Below, in pieces: positions 44,041 to 52,696 of a stretch of DNA of 64,000 nt. The position numbers and the translations under genes are program-made. This stretch comes from Lysobacteraceae bacterium PS02065 (GTDB lineage: Bacteria > Pseudomonadota > Gammaproteobacteria > Xanthomonadales > Rhodanobacteraceae), in the NCBI GenBank assembly GCA_029959555.1, contig JASCPI010000020.1:1-64000 (forward strand). Direction: 5' to 3'. Position 1 is the stretch's first letter, and the number at the start of each line of letters is the position of its first letter. Below the pieces are notes generated by a model. It ran no database searches and was not told the DNA's origin. It saw nothing but the letters and a program-made list of their open reading frames with translations.

Positions 44041-44427
44041 TCAGGACGACAGATATGAAATCCCGATCAGCACGACAACGCCCGCGATAAGGCCGAGCAG
44101 GACCATGCGCAGGCGCGTCGAGCTGGCCCGGTGCCGGCGCACGGTGTCGAGCGTGCGCGCGGCGGCCAGTTCGTCGGCGAACCGAGTCGCGGGTTCCAGG
44201 CCCGCCTCGCGAAGGACCTCGCGGGCGCGCGCCTGGTCGTTGGCGTGGGTGACCCAGACCTGCGGCCAAGCTTCGCCATCCTTGCGCTCGGAGTAGCTGA
44301 ACCGCTTCCAGGCGCCGCCCTGCCACGAGTTGCGGTTCTGGATCGAGGTTTCGATCCCGGCCTCGCCGAGCAGCGCGACCACGCGCTTGACGTTCTCCTG
44401 GCGGGGCGAGGTGTAGATCTGGCGCAT
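44041..44427 (-). CDS. DUF2007-like (pathogenicity-like) tail-anchored protein
   Basis: A 128 aa protein. The N-terminal 80 residues (MRQIYTSPRQENVKRVVALL, ETSIQNRN, PQVWVTHANDQARAREVLRE) match the DUF2007 signal-transducing fold. Residues about 105-125 form one membrane helix (MVLLGLIAGVVVLIGISYLSS), so the protein is anchored by its tail. Xanthomonads annotate relatives as pathogenicity-like protein without mechanism. It follows tesB by 10 bases and is probably cotranscribed. Confidence 0.78.
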   Translation of the reverse strand: MRQIYTSPRQENVKRVVALLGEAGIETSIQNRNSWQGGAWKRFSYSERKDGEAWPQVWVTHANDQARAREVLREAGLEPATRFADELAAARTLDTVRRHRASSTRLRMVLLGLIAGVVVLIGISYLSS

Positions 44428-44437
44428 CGTCGGGTCC

Positions 44438-45307
44438 TCAGGCTTCGGGCGTGACGCGGATCATGCCTTCCTGCGCCGTCGAGGCGACGAGCGTGCCGTC
44501 GCGCGTGTAGATCATGCCGCGGGCGAGACCGCGCGAGCCCTGCGCGCTCGGGCTGTCGCAGCTGTACAGCAGCCATTCGTCGACGCGGAAAGGCCGATGG
44601 AACCACAGCGCATGGTCGAGGCTGGCCATGCGCACGTTCGGCTGCAGGTAGGAGATCGCGTGCGGGAACGTGGTCGTGCCGATCAGGTGGAAATCCGAGG
44701 CGTAAGCGAGCAGCGAGCGGTGCAGCACGTCGCCCTCGGGGACCTCGTCGACGAGACGGAACCACACGTTCTGGTACGGCGGCTGGCGCGTCGGGTTGGC
44801 CTCGTTGCGCGGGTGCACGTGGCGGAACTCGAACGGGCCGGCGTTGCTGAGCCAGCGCCTGCTCTGGGCCGGCACGCGCGCGAGGTCCTCGGGCGGGATC
44901 AGGTCGACGACCGGCAGCTCCTCGGGCTTGGGCACGAGCGGCATCGGGAACTGGTGCTCGGCGCCGGGCTGGGCGACGTGGAACGACGCCGTCATCGCGA
45001 AGATCGTCTGGCCGTGCTGGACCGCGACGACCCGGCGCGCAGAGAAACTGCCGCCGTCGCGCGTGCGCTCGACCGAGTAGATGATCGGCGCCTCGACGTC
45101 GCCGGCACGCAGGAAATACGCGTGCAGCGAGTGCGCCGAGCGGTCGCCGTCGACGGTCTGCTGGGCGGCCGACAAGGCCTGGCCGAGCACCTGGCCGCCG
45201 AACACGTAGCGCGTGCCGATGTCGCGGCTCTGGCCACGGAACAGGTTGTCCTCGAGCCGCTCGAGCTGCAGCAGCGTGATGAGTTCGCGGACGACGGGAA
45301 CGGCCAT
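44438..45307 (-). CDS. tesB: Acyl-CoA thioesterase II
   Basis: Hydrolyses acyl-CoA to free acid and CoA; double-hotdog enzyme, 289 aa (TesB 286). Signatures: NLFRGQSRDIGTRYVFGGQV, SLHAYFLRAGD, the catalytic aspartate in MASLDHALWFHRPF, and the glutamine in STAQEGMIR. DSPSAQGSRGLARGMIYTRDG is the second hotdog signature. Cytoplasmic. The 132 bases between its start and the AmpD-like gene hold a 10-base inverted repeat at 45383-45410. Confidence 0.95.
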   Translation of the reverse strand: MAVPVVRELITLLQLERLEDNLFRGQSRDIGTRYVFGGQVLGQALSAAQQTVDGDRSAHSLHAYFLRAGDVEAPIIYSVERTRDGGSFSARRVVAVQHGQTIFAMTASFHVAQPGAEHQFPMPLVPKPEELPVVDLIPPEDLARVPAQSRRWLSNAGPFEFRHVHPRNEANPTRQPPYQNVWFRLVDEVPEGDVLHRSLLAYASDFHLIGTTTFPHAISYLQPNVRMASLDHALWFHRPFRVDEWLLYSCDSPSAQGSRGLARGMIYTRDGTLVASTAQEGMIRVTPEA

Positions 45308-45382
45308 GGAGCCTGCGCACGGATGGGCGGGCCAGTATAGCGGCTGTGCCGCGAGGGCTCGTGCCGCAGGTAGGCGATCCGG

Positions 45383-45410
45383 CGCGGCGCGTCGTCGCCC
45401 ACGCGCCGCG
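45383..45410 (-). terminator. Possible hairpin after the AmpD-like gene
   Basis: CGCGGCGCGT (45383-45392) pairs perfectly with ACGCGCCGCG (45401-45410) around an 8-base loop. It lies 30 bases beyond the stop of the amidase gene. There is no T run, so termination is uncertain; it may insulate the tesB promoter. Confidence 0.4.
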
Positions 45411-45439
45411 GTCGGGCGCGGGCCGGGCCGTTGCAGGTA

Positions 45440-46015
45440 TCAGTCGCCGCTGTCGGGCACGAGCTTCCTGAGGCCGCTCTCGGCCAGCACGCGTGGCCAC
45501 GGGAACAGCGGGCCCGGGTCGACGCGGCGTGGCAGCTGGATCGCCGGATCGTCGCTGGCCGGCTCGGTGCGCCGATCGAGCTCGTCGTGGCCGGCGATCC
45601 AGCGCAGGTTCGGGTGGTCCGCGCGCAGGCGTGCGAGCAGCGCGAGCAGGGCGTCGATCTGGGCGGCGGTGTAAGGCTCGGTGAAGGCCTGGCGGCGCGA
45701 GTCGGTCCAGTCCGGATAGCGCCCGAGGTTGACCATCTCGATGCCGATCGAACGCGGATTGAAGCCGGCCGTGTGGTGGGCGACGCGCGTGTCGGCGACG
45801 AAGCGGAACGTGCTGCCGTCACGGTCGACGTAGTAATGCCCGCTGTTACCGGTCTGCGAGACCTCGTAACGCACGCGCTCACCATACTCGCGGGCGATCG
45901 CGAGGTCGGGCAGTTCGGTGCAGTGCATGACGACGAGGTCGACCGTGCCGCGCGCTCGCGCGTCGAGGCGCGCCTCGTAGGGCAGGGGCCAGTCCTGGAT
46001 CGCGAGTTCGCTCAT
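45440..46015 (-). CDS. AmpD-like N-acetylmuramoyl-L-alanine amidase
   Basis: A 191 aa zinc amidase of the Amidase_2 family. VDLVVMHCTELP gives the first zinc histidine, HHTAGFNPRSIGIEMVNLG the second conserved region, IAGHDELDRR a further histidine, and RVDPGPLFPW the aspartate. No signal peptide is visible, so it may be cytoplasmic like AmpD and recycle anhydromuropeptides. No AmpE gene follows. Its start lies 18 bases from a cluster of repeats at 46033-46229. Confidence 0.88.
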   Translation of the reverse strand: MSELAIQDWPLPYEARLDARARGTVDLVVMHCTELPDLAIAREYGERVRYEVSQTGNSGHYYVDRDGSTFRFVADTRVAHHTAGFNPRSIGIEMVNLGRYPDWTDSRRQAFTEPYTAAQIDALLALLARLRADHPNLRWIAGHDELDRRTEPASDDPAIQLPRRVDPGPLFPWPRVLAESGLRKLVPDSGD

Positions 46016-46032
46016 GCGCGGCAGTGTCGCAC

Positions 46033-46229
46033 GGCATGGGGGCAGGTTCATTTTCCCGGCAGAACCGGGGCCAGAGCTGGGGTCGGGTTCATTTTTCCCG
46101 ACGCGCCGTGGCATGGGGTCAGATTCATTTTCTTTGTACCCGTCCGCTCGAGTGGAACGGCACTTCGAGAACATGAACCTGACCCCATGCCGGATCTTGT
46201 GCCATAGGAAAAAATGAGCCTGACCCCGG
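46033..46229. repeat. Cluster of five GGGGTCAGGTTCATTTT-type repeats
   Basis: Three direct copies (46033-46057, 46075-46099, 46109-46135) and two inverted copies (46171-46191, 46209-46229) of a motif close to GGGGTCAGGTTCATTTT. Copies 3 and 4 share the longer end GGCATGGGGTCAG and its complement, forming an inverted pair around about 35 bases. Similar units flank REP-associated transposase genes in other proteobacteria by general knowledge; no transposase is in this window. The cluster fills the divergent promoter region of the amidase and aminotransferase genes. Confidence 0.75.
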
Positions 46230-46294
46230 TCTTCAAGCTGACCCGTGATCCCGGGTGTTCTGGCATGCTGCGCGCCGACGGGGAGCACGTGCCG

Positions 46295-47095
46295 ATGGCG
46301 ATCGACCGCATCGAACTCAATGGCGAGGCCGCCGATGCGGCGGCGCTCGCGCGGCTCGCGCAGGTCAACTACGGCCATTTCACCTCGATGCAGGTGCGCG
46401 ACGGCGGCGTGCGCGGTCTCGACCTGCATCTCGCGCGGCTCGATGCCGCGACGCGCGAGCTGTTCGGAGCGCCGCTCGATCCCGACGCGGTGCGCGCGCT
46501 GTTGCGCCATGCGATCGGCGGCGACGCCGACCTGTCGCTGCGCGTGACCGTGTTCTCGCGTACGTTCGACCGCACGCGCCCCGAGCGCGCATCCGCGCCG
46601 GACGTGCTCGTCGCGGCCTCGGATCCGCGCGGACCGCACGAGTCGCCGCTGCGCTTGCGCGCCGCCGTGCACGAGCGCGCCGCGGCGCATCTCAAGCACG
46701 TCGGCACGTTCGACCTGTTCCACCACGTGCGCGAAGCGCGCCTGGCCGGTGCCGACGACGTGCTGTTCACGACACGCGATGGCGCGGTCTCCGAGGCTTC
46801 GATCTGGAACGTCGGCTTCCGGGACGGTGCGCGCGTGGTCTGGCCGAATGCGCCGGCCCTGCACGGCATCACCCAGCAGGTGATCACGCGCGGCCTGCTT
46901 GCGCGAGGCCTCGAGGTGCTGTCGCGCGAGGTCGCGCTCGACGACGCGAAAGGCTTCCGGACCGCGTTCGTCTGCAATTCGTCGACGCCGGCCTGTGCGA
47001 TTGCCGCGATCGACGGCATCGTGCTGCCCCGCGACGAGGTCGCGCTCGGGGATGTGCGCGACGCGTACGCTTCCCAACCCCTGGAGCGGCCATGA
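46295..47095 (+). CDS. Class IV PLP-dependent aminotransferase family protein
   Basis: A 266 aa fold-type IV PLP enzyme, near 4-amino-4-deoxychorismate lyase or branched-chain/D-amino acid aminotransferases. YGHFTSMQVRDGGVRGLDLHLARL is the N-terminal signature, LKHVGTFDLFHHVREA carries the Schiff-base lysine, and GAVSEASIWNVGF the glutamate. The ATG at 46295 follows GGGGAG; the ATG at 46214 lies in a repeat copy and its product MSLTP is repeat-derived. Substrate not certain. It overlaps the next gene by 4 bases. Confidence 0.85.
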   Translation: MAIDRIELNGEAADAAALARLAQVNYGHFTSMQVRDGGVRGLDLHLARLDAATRELFGAPLDPDAVRALLRHAIGGDADLSLRVTVFSRTFDRTRPERASAPDVLVAASDPRGPHESPLRLRAAVHERAAAHLKHVGTFDLFHHVREARLAGADDVLFTTRDGAVSEASIWNVGFRDGARVVWPNAPALHGITQQVITRGLLARGLEVLSREVALDDAKGFRTAFVCNSSTPACAIAAIDGIVLPRDEVALGDVRDAYASQPLERP

Positions 47096-47727
47096 GTACT
47101 CGTGGTGATCGCCTGCGGCGTGTCGCGGCCGCGCTCGTCGCGGCGACGGCCGCATTCGCGCTCGGCCTGCAGTACGGGCTGCTCGTCGCCGCGAAGCGCG
47201 AGACGACCGGTATCGCGCTCGCCACGCTCGAGTTCCTGAGCTACTTCACGATCCTGAGCAACCTCATGGTCGCCGTCGTCGCGACGGCCGCGGTCGCCGG
47301 CCGACCCGCGCGCCTGCTCGGCGAAGGCGTGCGCGGCGCGGTCGCGGTCTACATCGGCGTGACCGGACTCATCTACGTGACGGTGCTGGCCGCGTTGTGG
47401 CAGCCGACCGGCTGGCAGCACGTCGCCGACACCTTGCTGCACGCGGTCGTGCCGCTGGCCTACCTCGCCTGGTGGGCGTGCTCGCGCCCGCGCGGCGGGC
47501 TGCGCCTTGCGCACGTGGCCAGGTGGCTGGCCTGGCCCGCCGTCTACCTCGTGCTGGTCCTCGCACGCGGGGCCTGGCTCGGCGCCTATCCATACCCGTT
47601 CATCGACGTCGGCGTGCTCGGCGCGGGTCGGGCCGCGCTCAACGCGTTGGCCGTCACCGGGGTATTCCTCGTCGTCGGCCTCGTCGTGTTCGGGCTGGAC
47701 CGCCTGCGCGCGCGTGCAGCCGGCTGA
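47092..47727 (+). CDS. Pr6Pr family membrane protein
   Basis: A 211 aa membrane protein with six hydrophobic segments. LEFLSYFTILSNLMVAVVAT, HVADTLLHAVVPLAYLAWW and YPYPFIDVGVLGAGRAALN are typical of Pr6Pr (FAR-17a/AIG1-like) proteins. Function unknown. The ATG overlaps the aminotransferase stop (ATGA), suggesting coupled translation, though no functional link is known. Confidence 0.82.
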   Translation: MSTRGDRLRRVAAALVAATAAFALGLQYGLLVAAKRETTGIALATLEFLSYFTILSNLMVAVVATAAVAGRPARLLGEGVRGAVAVYIGVTGLIYVTVLAALWQPTGWQHVADTLLHAVVPLAYLAWWACSRPRGGLRLAHVARWLAWPAVYLVLVLARGAWLGAYPYPFIDVGVLGAGRAALNALAVTGVFLVVGLVVFGLDRLRARAAG

Positions 47728-47770
47728 GGTTCGCTGGTACTGTGGGCGGACCTCCGTCCGCCGAGCGTCC

Positions 47771-48685
47771 ATGCCGCCGTTGTCTTCCATCCCGCGCGTC
47801 GCCTTCGCGTTCACACTGATCCTCCTCAACACCACGCTGCACTGCATCCCGCTGTTCGCGCTCGCGATCGTCAAGCTGCTGCTGCCGATTCCCGGCGTGC
47901 GGCGCGCGCTGTCGCTCGCGATCGCGGCGATCGGCGAGAGCTGGATAGCGGTCAACAGCGCGCTGATCGCGAGCCTCGCGGGTACGCGCATCCGCGTCGA
48001 AGGTGGCGAAGGCCTGCGTCACGGCGGCTGGTACCTCGTGCTCTGCAACCACCAGAGCTGGGTCGACATCCCGGTGTTGCAGAAAGCGTTCAACCGCCGC
48101 ATCCCGCTCCTGCGCTTCTTCCTCAAGAGCGAGCTCGTGTGGGTGCCGATCCTCGGCCTCGCCTGGTGGGCGCTCGATTTCCCGTTCATGAAGCGCTACT
48201 CGCGCGCGCTGCTCGAGAAGCGCCCCGAGCTGCGCGGGAAGGACACCGAGGCGACGCGGCGCGCCTGTGCGAAGTACCGCCAGCTGCCCGTGTCGGTCAT
48301 GAACTTCGTCGAAGGCACGCGCTTCACGCCGGCCAAGCACGACCAGCAGGCATCACCGTACACGCACCTGCTGAAACCGCGCGCGGGTGGCATCGGCCTC
48401 GTGCTCGGCGCGATGGGCGACATGCTCGAGGCGATCGTCGACGTGACGATCGTCTATCCGAACGGTCAGCCCAGCGTGGTCGATCTCATGGCCGGTCGCG
48501 TGCGCGAGGTCGTCGTGCACGTCGACGTGCAGCCGGTGCCGGCCGAGTTCGTCGGTGCGGACTACGAGAACGACGAGGCCTTCCGCGAACGCTTCCAGGC
48601 CTGGGTCAATGCGCTGTGGGCGGCCAAGGATGCGCGCATCGCGGCGTTGCAGTCGGGCGGAACCGTATCCGCATCGGCACCGTGA
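47771..48685 (+). CDS. 1-acylglycerol-3-phosphate acyltransferase family protein
   Basis: A 304 aa membrane acyltransferase of the PlsC superfamily, closest in pattern to E. coli YihG (310 aa). NHQSWVD is the catalytic HX4D box, LKSELVWVPILGLAWWALDF the binding segment, and NFVEGTRFTPAKH the EGTR block. A long N-terminal membrane helix covers residues about 10-40. It should move acyl chains to lysophospholipids in the inner membrane; exact acceptor unknown. First ATG chosen. Confidence 0.9.
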   Translation: MPPLSSIPRVAFAFTLILLNTTLHCIPLFALAIVKLLLPIPGVRRALSLAIAAIGESWIAVNSALIASLAGTRIRVEGGEGLRHGGWYLVLCNHQSWVDIPVLQKAFNRRIPLLRFFLKSELVWVPILGLAWWALDFPFMKRYSRALLEKRPELRGKDTEATRRACAKYRQLPVSVMNFVEGTRFTPAKHDQQASPYTHLLKPRAGGIGLVLGAMGDMLEAIVDVTIVYPNGQPSVVDLMAGRVREVVVHVDVQPVPAEFVGADYENDEAFRERFQAWVNALWAAKDARIAALQSGGTVSASAP

Positions 48686-48858
48686 CCATGCCGGTCTTCC
48701 GCTCAAGCTGAACCGCACTCGCGTTTTGGTGTGATGGCCGTCACATTCCGGCCCGCACTTCGGGTCGTGGCGCATCCGTGGCGCTGCACGGCGCGTACGC
48801 CTCCCCGATGACCCGCGCGGGGCGCGGGGCGTCGCCCGTCCTCACCAGGGAGTGCGCC

Positions 48859-50538
48859 ATGCCGATCCACCGTGTCGTCACGACACCCGTTTCCACGCTC
48901 GTTTCGCTGCGCAGCCGTTGCGCCTTGCTCGTCGCGTTCCTGTTCGGCGGCGATGCGTTCGCCCAGGAACTGCTCGGCCTCACCGATGCCAACGTGCTCG
49001 TGCGGTTCTCGGCCACGTTGCCGGCATCGGCACCCTCGGCACAGCCGATCGCAGGCCTCGCCGCCGGCGACGACCTCGTCGGCATCGACATCCGGCCGGC
49101 CACGGGCGTGCTCTACGGCCTGGCCTCGTCGGGCAACCTCTACACGATCGATCCCGCGACCGCGCAGGCGACCCAGGTCGCGGTGCTGACGCAGGCGCCG
49201 AGCGGCACGCGGTTCGGCGTCGATTTCAACCCGGTCGCGGACCGTCTGCGCGTGGTCAGCGACAACGGCCAGAGCCTTCGCATCGATGTGGGCACCGGTG
49301 CGACGACGGTGGACGGATCGATCAACCCGGCCGGCCCGCAGGTGGTGGCCGTCGGCTACACGAACAGCGTCGCGGGTGCGACGACGACGGCGCTGTACGA
49401 CATCGATCGCGCGGGCAACCAGCTGCTGCTGCAGGCACCGCCCAATGACGGTACGGTCAGTGTCGTCGGTCCGCTCGGCGTGACGATCGAGGACGGTACC
49501 GGCATGGACATCCTGTCGATTGGTGGCGGCAACACGGCGTACGCCGTGCTGCGTGTCGCCGGCACGACGGCGCTGTACACGATCGATCTCGCGAACGGTG
49601 CGGCGACCGTGGTCGGCAACCTTGCCGGCAATCCGGTGGTCGTCGGACTGACGTCGAGCGCGTCTCCCGTCGCCGGTGCGCCCGTGTTGTCGGGTACCGC
49701 GGTCGGCCTCGACGCGGCCAACGGCCTCGTGCGCTTCCCGACCGGTTCGCCCACGGGTGCGGGATCGGTGGTTCCGGTCACGGGTCTGGCGGGCGGTGAC
49801 ACGCTGGTCGACATCGATTTCCGTCCTGCCACCGGACAACTCTACGCGCTGGCGTCGTCCGGTCGTCTCTACGTGGTCGATCCCGCGACGGGAGCCGCGA
49901 CAGCGGGCATGCAACTGTCGGTCGCGCCGAACGGCGGCGTGTTCGCGATCGACTTCAATCCCACCGTGGACCGCCTGCGCGTGGTCAGCAACGCTGGTCA
50001 GAACCTGCGCGTGAACGTCGACACGGGCGAAGCGATCGTCGACGGCGCGATCAATCCGGCGGCGCCGCAGATCGCGGGGGCGGCCTACACCTTCAGTGCA
50101 CCCGGTGCGACGAGCACGGGCCTGTACGTGCTCGATGCCGGCAGCGACGCCCTGTTCCTGCAGAGCCCGCCGAACGCGGGCACGCTCGTGCCGATCGGCG
50201 CTCTCGGTGCCGCGTTCGATGCGCCGGGCGGTTTCGACATCCTCAGCGACGGGGCGACGAACACGGCGTACGCGGCGCTCGCCAGCGGCGGCACGACGAC
50301 GCTCCACGTCATCGACCTGCTCTCGGGTGCGGCCACGCCGGTCGGTGCGGTCGGCGGCAATCCTGCGCTGCGCGGCCTTGCCGTGACGAGCGCGGTCATC
50401 GGCGGCCCGGGTGGTCCGGATGGCGACGCCGTGCCGCTGCCGCTTGATGCGCGTTGGGCGATGCTCGCACTGGTTGCGCTGCTGATGGCGGGAGGCGCCT
50501 TCACGCTGCATCGACACGCGTCGACACGCCGAGGCTGA
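48859..50538 (+). CDS. Tandem DUF4394 surface protein with IPTL-CTERM-like tail
   Basis: A 559 aa exported protein. The signal peptide ends DAFAQ (about residue 37). Two DUF4394 domains follow (about 40-275 and 285-515), each with a VDIDFRPATGQLYALASSGRL-like repeat (core IDFRPATGQLYAL), a DFNPTVDRLRVVS-like block and a GMDILS/GFDILS block. The last 35 residues (VPLPLDARWAMLALVALLMAG, then a histidine/arginine-rich end) resemble an IPTL-CTERM sorting signal. The ATG at 48859 follows GGGAG. Probably surface-attached and propeller-like; role unknown. Confidence 0.85.
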   Translation: MPIHRVVTTPVSTLVSLRSRCALLVAFLFGGDAFAQELLGLTDANVLVRFSATLPASAPSAQPIAGLAAGDDLVGIDIRPATGVLYGLASSGNLYTIDPATAQATQVAVLTQAPSGTRFGVDFNPVADRLRVVSDNGQSLRIDVGTGATTVDGSINPAGPQVVAVGYTNSVAGATTTALYDIDRAGNQLLLQAPPNDGTVSVVGPLGVTIEDGTGMDILSIGGGNTAYAVLRVAGTTALYTIDLANGAATVVGNLAGNPVVVGLTSSASPVAGAPVLSGTAVGLDAANGLVRFPTGSPTGAGSVVPVTGLAGGDTLVDIDFRPATGQLYALASSGRLYVVDPATGAATAGMQLSVAPNGGVFAIDFNPTVDRLRVVSNAGQNLRVNVDTGEAIVDGAINPAAPQIAGAAYTFSAPGATSTGLYVLDAGSDALFLQSPPNAGTLVPIGALGAAFDAPGGFDILSDGATNTAYAALASGGTTTLHVIDLLSGAATPVGAVGGNPALRGLAVTSAVIGGPGGPDGDAVPLPLDARWAMLALVALLMAGGAFTLHRHASTRRG

Positions 50539-50546
50539 CGCCGTCT

Positions 50547-50574
50547 CCCGGTCGCGCCACACGGCGCGGCCGGG
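50547..50574. terminator. Bidirectional hairpin between convergent genes
   Basis: A 12-pair stem (50547-50558 with 50563-50574, one G-U pair) with loop ACAC lies between the DUF4394 gene and the convergent phzF-like gene. No T run on either side. It probably ends both transcripts. Confidence 0.55.
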
Positions 50575-50580
50575 GATGCG

Positions 50581-51453
50581 TCACCAGTCCAGCGTGCCGC
50601 GGATCGCGACGACGCAGCGGCCGCCGATCCAGGCCTCGCCGTCGGCATCGATGCCGACCTCGACCACACCGTCACGGCCGACTTCGCGGCCCTGGCTCGC
50701 GCGATACGGATTGCCGAGGCCCGCGAGCACGCCGTCCGCCGCGAGCAGCGCGCCGATCGCCGCGTTCGCGCTGCCGGTGACGGGGTCTTCCGGAATGCCG
50801 TCGGCCGGACAGAACGCGCGCACGACCACGGCCGGATCGCCGCCGGTGACGGCGTACACGGCAACGCCGACCGCCGCGTTGCCGAGCGTGAACGCGGCCA
50901 TCGCAGCGAGATCGGGTACGAGTCCGCGCACCGCGTCCTCGTCGCGCGTCGCGACGCACCACCACAGCGGGCCGTTGTCGACGAGGCGCGGCGTGCCAAC
51001 GTCCGCGACCGCGTCCGCGAGCGCGATGCGCAGGCCTTCGCGTTCGGCCGCGTCGGCATCGCGCCAGCTCGCACGCGGCGCGCGCACGTGGACGCGCCGC
51101 GAGGTGCCTTCGCCGTCGATGCGCACAGGCAGCAGGCCGGCCGCGCACTGCTGCACGAGGCGGCCGTCACGCGGCACGACGAGGCCGGCGTCGAGCGCCG
51201 CGAACGCGCTGCCGACGCTGGGATGGCCCGCGAACGGCAATTCCTGGCGCGGCGTGAAGATGCGCACGCGGTAGTCAGCACCCGTCTCGGTCGGCGGCAG
51301 CAGGAACGTGGTCTCGGACAGGTTGGTCCAGGTCGCGAAACGCTGCATCGCGCCGTCGTCGAGGCCGTGTCCGTCGAGCACGACCGCGAGCGCGTTGCCG
51401 GCGCCGGCGCGGTCGGTGAACACGTCGAGTTGCAGGAACGGTCGCGGCGGCAT
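50581..51453 (-). CDS. PhzF family isomerase/epimerase
   Basis: A 290 aa protein of the PhzF/diaminopimelate-epimerase fold. N-terminal LQLDVFTDRAGAGNALAVVL, the catalytic glutamate in TNLSETTFLLPP, FTPRQELPFAGHPSVGSAFA and the C-terminal DPVTGSANAAIGALLA are diagnostic. Cytoplasmic. No phenazine genes are nearby, so the substrate is unknown; family members act on assorted metabolites. First ATG chosen. Confidence 0.93.
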   Translation of the reverse strand: MPPRPFLQLDVFTDRAGAGNALAVVLDGHGLDDGAMQRFATWTNLSETTFLLPPTETGADYRVRIFTPRQELPFAGHPSVGSAFAALDAGLVVPRDGRLVQQCAAGLLPVRIDGEGTSRRVHVRAPRASWRDADAAEREGLRIALADAVADVGTPRLVDNGPLWWCVATRDEDAVRGLVPDLAAMAAFTLGNAAVGVAVYAVTGGDPAVVVRAFCPADGIPEDPVTGSANAAIGALLAADGVLAGLGNPYRASQGREVGRDGVVEVGIDADGEAWIGGRCVVAIRGTLDW

Positions 51454-51503
51454 GACACGGCTCGGCAGGATCGGGCCGGCATCATGCCATCCGGCGCGCG
51501 CCG

Positions 51504-52595
51504 TCAGCCTGCGTCGAAGGTCTCGACGAACACCTCGTCGGTCGGCGTGATCGGCGTGCAGCCACCCGCATCGAAGCGCGCCGTGATGTCGGCGACCATC
51601 TGCAGATAGACCGGGAAGGCCTGGTCGTTGATGCCGGCACCGCCGCGGATCATGAACGCGCCATAGAGGCCGCGTGAGGTGTCGAACCACGGGAAAAAGC
51701 CGAACGCGCCGAGGCTGTGCGAGAACGTCGGCTCGCCTTGCGGTCCCGGCGCGATCCAGTTGCCGAGGCCGTAGCGGATCGGCGCCACCGCGTTGTTCGG
51801 CGCATAGGCGATCGGCCGGTCGCCGACCTGGTCCTCGACGATGAGCCGCACGCTGGCGGGTTTCAGCACACGCACGCCGTCACCACGGCCGCGGTTGGCG
51901 AGCATGTGCAGCAGGCGCCCGTAATCGGGCAGGCTGCTCTGGCCGCTGCCCGAGATGCGGTAGTTCGCGGTCGGGCCGAGGCCTTGCCAGTCGATCGTCG
52001 TGATGCCGAGCGGTGTGCCGACCTCGCTGCGCCAGCGCTGCTCCCAGTCGCCGCCGCCGACGACTTCGGCGACGCGCCCGGCGACGTGCATCGAGATGCC
52101 GCCGTAGGCGAACTGGCCGCCCATCGTGTAGCCGGCCTCGAACGGCCGGCAACAGGCGATGCGCTGCACGGCCTCGGCGAGCGTGATCGTATCGTCGCCG
52201 AGCACGGGCGCGCTTTCGTCGCCGCCGTAGCCGGCCGTATGGCTGAACATGCGGCGCAGCGTCATCGTCCCTTTCTCGCCCGTGAAGGCGGGGAGGTAGG
52301 TCGACACGGGCGTGTCGAGCCCCGCCTCGCCGCGCTCGATCACCTGCGCGATGCGCACGGCGCTCGCGAGCTTGCTCGCCGACGCGAGCGCGATCACCGT
52401 CTGCGGCGTGTAGCTGCCGAGGTAGCGCTCGGCCAGCACCCCTTGCGTCGTGCCGACGAGCATGCCGCCGCCGGGCAGGCCTTCGCTCGCGACGAGCGCG
52501 GCGAAGCGCGCATGGGCGTCGTCGAAGCGGCACTCCGCCGCGTGCACGGCAGGCGACGCGAGAACGAGCAGGATCCACAGCGGGACACGGGGCAT
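51504..52595 (-). CDS. Secreted serine hydrolase, beta-lactamase family
   Basis: A 363 aa exported protein (signal peptide ending PAVHA) of the class C beta-lactamase/DD-peptidase-like family. The nucleophile motif is SASK (ALASASKLASAVRI). The usual YxN is replaced by YGG (FAYGGISMHVAGR), and SHSLGAFG stands in the KTG position. This favours an esterase rather than a beta-lactamase. The C-terminus ends DEVFVETFDAG, similar to the tail motifs of two other exported proteins here. First ATG with a signal peptide chosen. Confidence 0.85.
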   Translation of the reverse strand: MPRVPLWILLVLASPAVHAAECRFDDAHARFAALVASEGLPGGGMLVGTTQGVLAERYLGSYTPQTVIALASASKLASAVRIAQVIERGEAGLDTPVSTYLPAFTGEKGTMTLRRMFSHTAGYGGDESAPVLGDDTITLAEAVQRIACCRPFEAGYTMGGQFAYGGISMHVAGRVAEVVGGGDWEQRWRSEVGTPLGITTIDWQGLGPTANYRISGSGQSSLPDYGRLLHMLANRGRGDGVRVLKPASVRLIVEDQVGDRPIAYAPNNAVAPIRYGLGNWIAPGPQGEPTFSHSLGAFGFFPWFDTSRGLYGAFMIRGGAGINDQAFPVYLQMVADITARFDAGGCTPITPTDEVFVETFDAG

Positions 52596-52696
52596 CGGCG
52601 CGACTCCTTGGCGGGATGTCGTCAGGCAACGCTCGGGCGCGGTTTCGGTTGACGCGACGTCGGGCTGCGCGTGGAGCCCGCGCGTCATGCGCAGAC

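Noticed and set aside
46033..46229. Possible CRISPR array
   Set aside because: Repeats occur in both orientations, spacing is irregular and no cas gene is present.
46214..46294. Upstream ATG as start of the class IV aminotransferase
   Set aside because: It lies inside a dispersed repeat copy; the ATG at 46295 has a ribosome site and begins the conserved fold.
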